38,781 nucleotides of DNA from NCBI GenBank assembly GCA_035315065.1, contig DATFYM010000087.1, positions 1-38,781 on the forward strand, written 5' to 3'. This DNA is from DATFYM01 sp035315065. Its GTDB lineage: Bacteria > Acidobacteriota > Terriglobia > UBA7540. How positions within the stretch are numbered: the stretch's first letter is position 1; every line of letters starts with the position of its first letter. Shown piece by piece: positions 31,573 to 38,725 of the stretch. Position numbers and translations under genes: made by a program. The notes beneath the pieces are model-generated. The model had not been told where the DNA came from. It did not search any database and saw only the letters and a list, made by a program, of their open reading frames with translations.

Positions 31573-31855
31573 CTGCTGTGCGTTAACACCTATTTTAATT
31601 CCGGACAGTGGCCAGCGGTAACCACACTCTTGCGCTGGCAGAAGAATTGACGATTGCAGATTGACGATTGACGATTGGAAGAGGGGCCCATTGACGATTT
31701 TGGATGGCTTATGTAAGGCGCCTCGTGGCTTGCCTAACGGCCTCTTTCAATCGTCAATCGTCAATCTGCAATCGGCAATTCTTTGCCGGTGGTCGTCGCA
31801 GACCCCAACATTGGGGTCACAGCGTTGTGAAGAATTGAGTGTTACAACACACTAG
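31573..31855. mobile_element. AATTGACGATTG-family element, second copy with outer ends (MITE-like)
   Basis: The left outer part (TGTGCGTTAACACC, about 31577, and GGCCAGCGGTAACCACACTC) aligns with that of 30072-30300. The right end is GTTACAACACACTAG (31841-31855). Inner arms are 31643-31680 and 31744-31783. A perfect palindrome GACCCCAACATTGGGGTC (31801-31818) is extra in this copy. Confidence 0.65.
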
Positions 31856-31864
31856 GAAGAAGAC

Positions 31865-33238
31865 ATGGTAGCCCCTCCGGTGCTTGAGAGAGACCTCAGC
31901 GTTCTGCGCATTGATCCGTCGCACAAGGAACCCCTGCCCGAAAACCACCAGCCGCGCATGAAGCCCTGGGTTTACGTGATCGCGGCCGCGATCGTGGTGC
32001 TCGCCGTCGCGATCGTGATCTCCGGATTGCTTGCCAATTCACCCCAGGTTGAAGTGCAGCGCGTCGCGATCGAGCCGGCCCCGGCAGGCAGCGACGTGGT
32101 CTTGACCGCCGGAGGCTACATCGTGGCCCACCACACCATTCAGGTCGGCTCCAAGGTGGTGGGGCGGGTGGCCTGGATCGGGATCGAGAAGGCTGATCGT
32201 GTGACGCAGGGTCAGGTTTTGGTTCGTCTCGAGGATAGTGAGTTCCGGGCGCAGTGGGCGCAGGCGCAGGCCAGCATGGGCGTCGCGGAAGCGAATCTCC
32301 GAAAGCTCGAAAACGGTTCGCGTCCGGAGGAAATCGAGCAGGCACAGGCGGCCGTCGAGCAAGCCCAGGCGGAGTTCCAGAACGCGGAGATCGGCCTGCG
32401 GCGAACGCGGCAGCTTTTGGCCGAGAATGTGGCCTCCCGGCAGCAACTCGACAACGACCAGGCAGCCTACGACGTCGCCAAAGCCAAGCTCGAGAGCGCC
32501 CGGAAGAACTTCGAGCTGGTGAAAATCGGCCCGCGACGCGAAGACATCGACCTCGCGCGCGCCCAGGTGCAGCAGGCGCGAGGCGTGGTGGACTATGCCA
32601 AAACCATGCTCGAGGCCACGGTGATTCGATCGCCGATTGACGGAGTGGTGCTGGAACGCTCCGTGGAGAAGGGCGAGATGGTCTCCACCATGAACCTGGG
32701 CGGCACGGGAGGCGGCGTGCAAGCGTCGGTAGCCTCCTTAGCCGATCCCAACGATCTGCAGGTGGAACTCGACATCAACCAGAACGACTTCCCCAAGATT
32801 TCGCCGAAGCAGATTGCCAGCGTCACCGCGGACGCCTATCCCGATCGAGTCTACAAGGGCATCGTGGCGGAGATCGCGCCGGAAGCGAATCGCCAGAAGG
32901 CGACGATTCAGGTGAAAGTGAAGGTGCTGGAGCCGGACGCGTACCTGCGGCCGGAGATGAATGCTCACGTGTCTTTTCTGGCGGCGCCAAGCGGCGGGCG
33001 ATCGGAGTCGCGTGACGCGCTGTGGGTGCCCAGCGCCGCCGTCGTCGAAAGAGACGGCAAATCAGTGGTGTTCGTCCTGGACGGCTCGCGTGTCCGTATG
33101 CGCGAAATCCACGCCGGACGCACGCTGCGCGAGCGGGTGGAAGTGCTGGACGGCGTCGGGCCTAACGACCAGGTGGTGGTACGGGGCGCAGATACGCTGA
33201 AGCCGGATCAGCGGGTTAAGGTCGCACGGGCAGGCTAG
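31865..33238 (+). CDS. HlyD/MacA-type periplasmic adaptor (membrane fusion protein)
   Basis: 457 residues. A single membrane anchor at about 34-58 (WVYVIAAAIVVLAVAIVISG) follows a short cytoplasmic tail. The lipoyl half-motif VGRVAWIGIEKADRVTQGQV leads into a long Gln/Ala-rich coiled-coil hairpin (about 115-215, with EEIEQAQAAVEQAQAEFQNA), then the second half-lipoyl VIRSPIDGVVLERSVEKGEM and a beta-barrel ending VVRGADTLKPDQRVKV. It links the inner-membrane permeases to an outer-membrane channel, whose gene (TolC-like) is not in the window. Start ATG 31865 after GGAAGAAG. Confidence 0.92.
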   Translation: MVAPPVLERDLSVLRIDPSHKEPLPENHQPRMKPWVYVIAAAIVVLAVAIVISGLLANSPQVEVQRVAIEPAPAGSDVVLTAGGYIVAHHTIQVGSKVVGRVAWIGIEKADRVTQGQVLVRLEDSEFRAQWAQAQASMGVAEANLRKLENGSRPEEIEQAQAAVEQAQAEFQNAEIGLRRTRQLLAENVASRQQLDNDQAAYDVAKAKLESARKNFELVKIGPRREDIDLARAQVQQARGVVDYAKTMLEATVIRSPIDGVVLERSVEKGEMVSTMNLGGTGGGVQASVASLADPNDLQVELDINQNDFPKISPKQIASVTADAYPDRVYKGIVAEIAPEANRQKATIQVKVKVLEPDAYLRPEMNAHVSFLAAPSGGRSESRDALWVPSAAVVERDGKSVVFVLDGSRVRMREIHAGRTLRERVEVLDGVGPNDQVVVRGADTLKPDQRVKVARAG

Positions 33239-33263
33239 CGTCCTGTCCCGCGTAATTGTTGAC

Positions 33264-33502
33264 GGCCCTCACCCGTCGCTGCGCGCACCCTTTCCCAAAG
33301 AAGGTGTGAAAAATTAACCACCAAGACACGGAGACACCAAGAAGAAAATGGCAAACAGGCACAAGAGAAACTCGGAGGGTCAGGAAACAAACGACATCTT
33401 CATGCGATCCTATGGTCTTCTTTGTGTCTTTGTGCCTTGGTGGTTAGATTTTTTCACAGCTTCTTTGGGAGAGGGTGGCGCGCAGCGCCGGGTGAGGGTT
33501 AC
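33264..33502. repeat. Large nested hairpin (~85-bp arms) between adaptor and ATPase genes
   Basis: The outer arms are CCCTCACCCGTCGCTGCGCG (33265) and GCGCAGCGCCGGGTGAGGGT (33480-33499). They continue inward as CCCAAAGAAG / CTTCTTTGGG and TTAACCACCAAGACACG / GTGCCTTGGTGGTTAGA. The remaining middle is about 60 nt. Such a fold would be one of the most stable structures of the window. Confidence 0.88.
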
Positions 33503-33615
33503 ATCGTTCAAGAACTCGTACCCCCGCCAGCGGCTGTTGTAAGGAATTAGCCGGGTCGGGAGACTAGATTCGCACGAATCTGCAAAGGCCGTGATCTCTA
33601 GGGAGGGACTGACCC

Positions 33616-34332
33616 ATGTCGAATCCAGTGGTTGAAATTCGAAGACTGTCCAAAATCTTTCGGCGGGACTCTCTGGCTGTGCCGGCTCTGGAGAACGTGG
33701 ACCTCGAAGTGGACGATGGCGAATTCCTCTGCCTGATGGGGCCTTCGGGCTCGGGCAAGACGACGCTGCTGAATCTTATCGCCGGCATCGATCGACCCAC
33801 CTCGGGCCAGTTGCGCGTGCTGGGTGAGGATCTCGCCTCGATGAGTGAGGACCGCCTGGCGGCGTGGCGCAACGCCCACGTGGGTTTTGTGTTTCAAACC
33901 TTCAATTTGATCCCCGTGCTGACGGCCTACGAGAATGTGGAGATGCCCCTGCTGCTGACGCGCCTCCCCGCGCCGGAGCGCAGGAAACACGTCCTGGCGG
34001 CGCTCGAACTGGTCGGTCTCGAGGATCGGAGGGAGCACTATCCCCGCCAGCTCTCCGGGGGACAGGAGCAGCGGGTGGCCATCGCGCGCGCCATCGTGAG
34101 TGATCCCACGCTGCTCATGGCCGACGAGCCCACCGGCGATCTTGACGCCCGCGCCGCCGAGGAGGTCCTCGGGATCCTGGCCGGCCTGAATCGCGACTTC
34201 GGAAAGACGATCATCATGGTCACACACGACCCGCACGCCGCGCGGCATGCCACGGTGATCCGCCACCTGGAGAAAGGGCAACTGCTTCCGCTGGAGGAGG
34301 CAGTTGCGACCGCCGCAACTGCCCCTTACTGA
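33616..34332 (+). CDS. ABC transporter ATPase of the LolD/MacB type
   Basis: 238 residues. Walker A GPSGSGKTT (42-50), Q-loop FVFQTFNLIPVLTAYENVEM, signature LSGGQEQRVAIARAI (146-160), Walker B LLMADEPTGDLDAR (166-179) and the switch histidine in VTHDPHAA are all present. In the family the signature is usually LSGGQQQRVAIAR; here Q is replaced by E. It drives the two-permease exporter upstream. Start ATG 33616 with AGGGAGG upstream. The substrate of this exporter is unknown; relatives move lipoproteins, macrolides or peptides. Confidence 0.95.
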   Translation: MSNPVVEIRRLSKIFRRDSLAVPALENVDLEVDDGEFLCLMGPSGSGKTTLLNLIAGIDRPTSGQLRVLGEDLASMSEDRLAAWRNAHVGFVFQTFNLIPVLTAYENVEMPLLLTRLPAPERRKHVLAALELVGLEDRREHYPRQLSGGQEQRVAIARAIVSDPTLLMADEPTGDLDARAAEEVLGILAGLNRDFGKTIIMVTHDPHAARHATVIRHLEKGQLLPLEEAVATAATAPY

Positions 34333-34456
34333 GTTGGGGGCCTTGGCAACCAAACGCTTAAAGTTGGTGGTTCTTAGGTGACGTCCGGCCGTCGTTGCTG
34401 GGGCGGGCAGGACAGACCTCATTCGTAGGTGCGAGGGAGGAGGGTTGCATTTTCCG

Positions 34457-34476
34457 CCCTCTCCCCGGGGAGAGGG
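34457..34476. repeat. Perfect 20-bp palindrome
   Basis: CCCTCTCCCCGGGGAGAGGG lies upstream of the aldo/keto reductase gene. It could form a very stable stem and is part of a CCCTCACC-type intergenic repeat. Confidence 0.85.
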
Positions 34477-34589
34477 TGGCGAGTGTAACGAGCCGGGTGA
34501 GGGGTTGTTGAACCGAACCAAGAGGGTACGGCAAGCCGCACCCCTAAGGAGCCGCCAACGTAGAGAACGCGTCGGCGCCACCTTGCTTG

Positions 34590-34598
34590 TGGTAAGAT
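34590..34598 (+). promoter_or_regulatory. Extended -10 promoter for the aldo/keto reductase
   Basis: TGGTAAGAT matches TGn plus TAAGAT (34593-34598); no -35 is seen. A start near 34605 would leave a 17-nt leader that contains the GGAGG (34609-34613). Confidence 0.45.
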
Positions 34599-34621
34599 GC
34601 CGTTCAGGGGAGGAAGAAAGA

Positions 34622-35506
34622 ATGGCCAACTACTCCAGACGTGATTTCCTGAAGATCGGACTGGCCGCAGCAGCGCTGGCTGGCACCGGAACCTTGCGGC
34701 TGAGAGCGGCGCGCGAAACAGCGACGGACTGGGTGACGCTCGGGAAATCGGGCATAAAGGTGACGCGGCTCGCCTTCGGCTCCGGCACCCTGGGCGGCCA
34801 AGTGCAACGCGAGTTGGGACAAGACCAGTTTACCCGGCTGGTCCGCCACGCCTACGACCGCGGCATTCGCTTCTTTGAGACCGCCGAGTCCTACGGCGAG
34901 ATGCACCGGATGCTCGGCGTCGCACTGAAGGGCATTCCGCGCGATAGCTATCGGCTGATGTCGAAGGTAACCACGCGGGAAGGCGTCGATCCGCAGCAGA
35001 AGATCGACGAGTTGCGCAAACTTGCCAACACCGAGTATTTCGACGTGATGCTGCTGCACTACCAACACGCCGCAACGTGGCCAACCGACAGCCTCCGATG
35101 GCAAGACGGTATTCTGGAAGCCCAGGCGAGACAGGCGGTGGTAGCACACGGCGCGTCGGTGCACGGCCTCCCGGCGTTGCGCCGGGTCCCGGGTAACCAG
35201 TGGCTTCAGGTCGCGATGATCCGGATGAATCATAAAGGCGTGAAGATGGACGCGGAGAACTACAATACGGGCGGATTGGGAAATGTGAGCGAGGTCGTCG
35301 CCCATGTGAAGCAGGTCCGCCAAGACGGTATGGGCGTCATCAGCATGAAACTCGTGGGAGAGGGCGCGTTCACCACCCGCGAGGACCGCCAGGCGGCGAT
35401 GAGGTACGCGTTCCAGAACGCCGGCGTCGACTGCGTGACGGTGGGGTACAAGAGTACGGCAGAGATCGACGAAGCCATTGAGAATCTGAATCTGGCGCTC
35501 GCGTAA
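34622..35506 (+). CDS. Tat-exported aldo/keto reductase
   Basis: 294 residues. The N-terminus carries a twin-arginine signal (YSRRDFLK, residues 4-11, then a hydrophobic run LAAAALAGTGTL), so a folded, cofactor-loaded enzyme is exported. Aldo/keto reductases reduce carbonyls with NADPH on a TIM barrel. Visible landmarks: WVTLGKSGIKVTRLAFGSGT, FFETAESYGEMH with the Tyr, a MSKV lysine, and LLHYQH histidine. The Asp of the usual FDTAxxYG motif is Glu here. The C-terminal NADPH site GVDCVTVGYKSTAEIDEAIE is present. Start ATG 34622 with GGAGG 8 nt upstream; the frame is open further upstream but this carries the palindromic repeat. Confidence 0.9.
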   Translation: MANYSRRDFLKIGLAAAALAGTGTLRLRAARETATDWVTLGKSGIKVTRLAFGSGTLGGQVQRELGQDQFTRLVRHAYDRGIRFFETAESYGEMHRMLGVALKGIPRDSYRLMSKVTTREGVDPQQKIDELRKLANTEYFDVMLLHYQHAATWPTDSLRWQDGILEAQARQAVVAHGASVHGLPALRRVPGNQWLQVAMIRMNHKGVKMDAENYNTGGLGNVSEVVAHVKQVRQDGMGVISMKLVGEGAFTTREDRQAAMRYAFQNAGVDCVTVGYKSTAEIDEAIENLNLALA

Positions 35507-35529
35507 CCGCCGGCCCAAAGGGACCAGTC

Positions 35530-35668
35530 TCTTGTAACATCCAGTTCCTGGCAAGGCGAAGAATTGACGATTGCCGACTGGTAGAGCGGCTGATTGACGA
35601 TTGTGGATGGCCCATGGAGAAGGCCACGTGACTTGCCTACGGACCTCTTGCAATCGTCAATTCTTTCC
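35530..35668. mobile_element. AATTGACGATTG-family element, partial copy truncating a toxin gene
   Basis: CTTGTAAC (35531) is a likely outer end. The left arm AGAATTGACGATTGCCGACT starts at 35560, and the right arm (CAATCGTCAATTCTTT) ends at 35667. The middle (GGATGGCCCATGGAGAAGGC, ACTTGCCTACGGACCTCTT) aligns with that of the 31643-31783 copy. The right border lies inside the remaining reading frame of a DUF5615-type toxin. Confidence 0.65.
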
Positions 35669-35756
35669 TTTCCGGGAGGCGTACAGCCTCATGCCCCAGG
35701 CGTCTGAGAAAGGCAACCGTTCTGGGGGGCACGCCCATGTCAGCGAGGAATTTCAT
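35637..35756 (-). pseudogene. Truncated DUF5615-type (PIN-like, VapC45) toxin
   Basis: 39 codons remain. The first 31, MKFLADMGVPPRTVAFLRRL then GHEAVRLPERK, match the start of DUF5615/Mut7-C-like PIN toxins, including the first catalytic Asp (Asp6). The frame then enters the hairpin element (ELTIARGP) and stops with TAG at 35639-35637. The rest of the ~110-residue protein, with the other acidic residues, is missing and is not found beyond the element. Its ATG overlaps the stop of the DUF433 antitoxin gene as ATGA (35756-35753), so the pair was translationally coupled. Confidence 0.75.
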
Positions 35757-36001
35757 TGGCTGGGAGAGACCAGGATCGTTTTCTCACTCGCCAGCCACGC
35801 CGCATATTCCATGGACTGTTGGATATCTGGCAGGCAAAGTTCGGGATAGTCCGCGATAATCTCTGCGGGCGTCTTGCCGTTCGATAAGAGACGAAGAACC
35901 ACGTGGACCGGAATGTGGAGGCCGCGGATGCACGGCTTGCCGTCGCACTGGCCCGGATTGACGGTAATGCGGTCAAACGTTACGGTGGCCATCTCCGGCA
36001 T
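35753..36001 (-). CDS. DUF433 antitoxin (VapB45-like)
   Basis: 82 residues from ATG 36001 (79 from ATG 35992). The signature of DUF433 is complete: ITVNPGQCDGKPCIRGLHIP, VHVVLRLLSNGKTPAEIIAD and YPELCLPDIQQSMEYAAWLA, a helix-turn-helix-like domain that regulates and neutralises a DUF5615 toxin (family knowledge). The toxin partner immediately downstream is truncated, so this gene is an orphan antitoxin that may still protect against homologous toxins. It overlaps, on the opposite strand, the degraded upstream part of the PD40 gene. Confidence 0.85.
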   Translation of the reverse strand: MPEMATVTFDRITVNPGQCDGKPCIRGLHIPVHVVLRLLSNGKTPAEIIADYPELCLPDIQQSMEYAAWLASEKTILVSPSQ

Positions 36002-36103
36002 ACTAGCACGGTTAGTAGGACTAATTCCAGCGACCGTGCGCGGCCACCCATCACCATCAAAGACTCCCTTGTGCCCAAGGTGGGAACACGATATACTCCG
36101 GGT

Positions 36104-37054
36104 GTGCGCGTGATTGCCCGCAGCCCACTTACGCGCTTCGTCGCGAGCCTCTCCGGACGCCGTGAGCAGCCCGCCACCGCGCCGGCGCTGAGCCGGGATG
36201 GCAAAAAGGTATTCGCACAAGGGTTCCAGTGGCGAGGAGAGTTGATTCGCTACGACGCGCCATCGTCGTGGTTCGTCCCTTATCTGGGTGGCATTTCCAC
36301 CGACGGCGTTTCGTTCGCTCCCGATGGGGCGACGGTGGTTTACTCGGCATACCCGGAACGCACTCTTTGGCGAAGCCGTACCGACGGCTCCCAGTGCGTT
36401 CAACTGACCTTTCCTCCGCTGGCTGCCGCGACGCTGCGTTGGTCGCCGGACGGTAAGATGATCGCTTTCGCCACTCTCACCGATCGGGACACGTGGAAGA
36501 TGTATCTCGTCCCCGCCCAAGGCGGAACGCCGCAAGAGGTGATCCCAGGGAAATCGGAGCAAGCCATACCGACTTGGTCGCCGGACGGCGAGAGGCTTGC
36601 TTTCTCCGAAGTGAGAGGCTCGACGGGCATCCAGGTGCTGGACCTGCGCACGCGCGAGGTGTCGACGCTCCCAGGCTCGGAAGGGCACTGGGCTCCCAAA
36701 TGGTCTCCTGACGGTCGCTACATGGTGGCGGAGAACAGCCATTCTCCCGGACTCGCGATTTACGATTTCCGCACCGGAAAGTGGGCGACTTTCGGCCGAA
36801 TCACGCTTGCGATCGGTTATGTGTATTGGTCCCACGACGGAAAGTACGTCTATTGGAATTCCAACGCTGCCGCCTCGGTTGTCTATCGCATCCGGCTAAG
36901 CGACGAGAAGATGGAGCCAGTGGTCGGCTTGTTTGACGCCTACCGGCACCAGAGCTACGGCCCGTGGTTCGGCCCGACGCCGGACGATTCCGTTCTAGCC
37001 TCGCGCAATACCAGCGCGGCGGCAATCTATGCCCTCGACATAGAATGGCCGTGA
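36104..37054 (+). pseudogene. 5'-truncated winged-helix/PD40 beta-propeller gene
   Basis: The 316 readable residues are a series of WD40-like PD40 blades: ALSRDGKKVFAQG, VSFAPDGATVVYSAYPERTL, LRWSPDGKMIAFATL, PTWSPDGERLAFSEV, PKWSPDGRYMVAEN and VYWSHDGKYVYWNS. The end GPWFGPTPDDSVLASR and IYALDIEWP are hallmarks of the Acidobacteriota regulators that join an N-terminal winged helix to a C-terminal propeller. The winged helix, transmembrane segment and first blades are missing; the frame upstream of about 36065 has no such sequence. GTG 36104 is a formal start only. Probably a decayed gene, though a shortened soluble propeller cannot be ruled out. Confidence 0.7.
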
Positions 37055-37112
37055 CGGAAGCAAGGGTAGCAAGGGTAGCGCAGAGCTGCTTCTCATGATT
37101 CCATAATGGCGT

Positions 37113-37174
37113 CGGCTCCTTCCGACCGGTAGACTTGGTTGTGTCGAGACCAAGGCGCGCCGGGAAAGGAGCCG
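37113..37174 (+). promoter_or_regulatory. Structured leader that can hide the IS110 transposase ribosome-binding site
   Basis: CGGCTCCTT (37113-37121) pairs with AAGGAGCCG (37166-37174), CCGG (37126-37129) with CCGG (37060+100 to 37163), and CTTGGT (37134-37139) with ACCAAG (37149-37154). The outer stem contains the AAGGAG that precedes ATG 37178. The stem could limit translation from read-through transcripts or be part of an IS110 bridge RNA. Confidence 0.6.
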
Positions 37175-37177
37175 AAC

Positions 37178-38240
37178 ATGTTCATTATCGGATGTGATTT
37201 GCATACGCGCTACCAGCAAATTGCCATGCTGGATACGACGACCGCTGAGGTGGTGACGCGGCGGTTGGAACACGAGAACGGAGAAGCGCGAGCTTTTTAT
37301 GCCAGCTTGCAGGGGCCGGTGCGAGCGGGAATCGAAGCCACCGGTTACACGCAGTGGTACGAGCGGATGCTGAAGGAACTGGGGCAGGAACTGTGGTTCG
37401 GGGACGCAGCGCGGATTCCGGCGCGAGCAGTGCGGCGGCAGAAGACCGATCCCGCCCTGCGGGACCGAGCACATCCTGAATCTGCTGCGCACCGACCTTT
37501 TCCCACGCCTCTGGGTTCCTTCACCGGAGGAGCGCGACTTGCGGCAACTGCTGAAACATCGGCAGAAGCTGGTGGGGATGCGCACCGCGGTGAAGAACCA
37601 GTTGCACTACCTGGCGATGAGCCAAGGGGTGTGCCGGAAGGGGAAGCTGTGGACGAAGCGGGGCCGTCAGGAACTCGAAGGGCTAGAGCTAGGCCAGTGG
37701 GCGAGTCGACGGCGGAAAGAGCTATTGGAGTGGCTGGACCGGCTGGAGCCGGAGATCGCGGAGCTCGACCAGGTGGTGGAGAAAGAAGCCCAGAGCCGGC
37801 CCGACGTGGTGGAACTGAGGAAGCAACACAAGGGGGTGGGGCCGGTGGTGGGGCTCGCCTTTGTCCTGACCATCGGCCCGGTGGAACGCTTTAAGCACAG
37901 CCGCCAGGTGGTGAGTTACCTGGGGCTGAACCCGCGCGAGTACTCCAGCGGCGGGCACCAGCGGTTGGGGCACATCAGCAAACAAGGCAATGAAATGATG
38001 CGTTGGCTGCTGGTGGAAGCGGGGCAGAGTGCGGTGCAGTATGATCCCGAACTGCACCGCAAATATCAACGGTTGAAGTTTCGGCGGGGGGCGAAGGTGG
38101 CCAAGGTGGCCATCGCCCGCCAATTGGCGGTGCGGATGTACTGGACGCTCCGCCAGGCGAAGCAAGCGACGTCGCCGGTTCGCATGTCAGGTAGCCCGAC
38201 GCAGAGCTTGGTGGAAGAAGCCCGTCCATCGCTCCCATGA
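37178..38240 (+). pseudogene. IS110-family transposase with a frameshift
   Basis: IS110 recombinases have an N-terminal RuvC-like DEDD domain and a C-terminal Transposase_20 domain with a catalytic serine. The first frame (37178 to about 37464) gives MFIIGCDLHTRYQQIAML with Asp7, GIEATGYTQWYERML and ARAVRRQKTD. After a +1-type frameshift near 37464 a second frame continues LLRTDLFPRLWVPSPEERDL, LKHRQKLVGMRTAVKNQLHY, GVGPVVGLAFVLTIGP, LGLNPREYSSGGHQRLGHIS and KQGNEMMRWLLVEAGQSA, ending at 38240. The conserved DRRDAEHIL region is garbled (PALRDRAHPE) exactly at the shift, which argues for decay, not programmed frameshifting. An AAAGGAG ribosome-binding site precedes ATG 37178 by 6 nt. Confidence 0.88.
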
Positions 38241-38725
38241 TTGGGCGCCTGGCCTCCCTGCACCGGCGGGGAGATAGAAGAGAGAATCATGGTCCGTTGG
38301 GACGAGATCGAATAGATGGCTAGTGGGATCGGCCCACGCTAAGATTCGAAGAGGCGAGCCTTGGTCGGGACAGCCTCCGCAGAATTGGTGGGTCTACGAG
38401 CGCGATTCCCAGAGTCGGGGCGGGGCGTTTTCTGAGGTATGGGGAAATCTATCGCAACGATGGAAAAAAGAAAGAAGAACAGGAAAAGGGGCGACCTTGG
38501 AGTCGCCCCCTCATCGTCGCGATGAGTTTCCCACCGGCTATTCCTCGGCGGGTTGCCCGCCGGCAGAGCCCGCCTCCGCTTCACCGGCTGGGGATATCTT
38601 GAAGGTGGAAGGGGTGATCTGTCAAATGCGACCAGACGCGCCGATCGAGAAAGCAAGGGTCTGTGGAAACTCGGATAACGGGGAGATCGGAACTGACCCC
38701 CCAATTCTGCGGAGGAGGCCAAAGC
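38241..38725. other. Non-coding 3' flank of the IS110 element
   Basis: 485 bp without a convincing gene. It contains three strong hairpins at 38488-38562 and probably the right end of the element. A 149-codon frame across it has no recognisable domain and odd composition, so I leave it out as coding. Confidence 0.45.
38488..38562 (+). ncRNA. Three consecutive perfect hairpins, candidate structured RNA or terminator array
   Basis: GGGGCGAC-CTTGGA-GTCGCCCC (38488-38509), CTCATCG-TCG-CGATGAG (38510-38526) and CGGCGGG-TTG-CCCGCCG (38546-38562) are perfect stems. The first two are directly adjacent and preceded by an A-rich stretch (38465-38487). No U-run follows any of them on the plus strand. 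A bridge/seek RNA of the IS110 element, a terminator of the next gene's antisense or a regulatory leader are all possible. Confidence 0.4.

Noticed and set aside
37178..38240. Programmed frameshift in the IS110 transposase
   Set aside because: No slippery A/T-rich heptamer is near 37464 and the conserved sequence is damaged at the junction; IS110 elements normally use a single frame.
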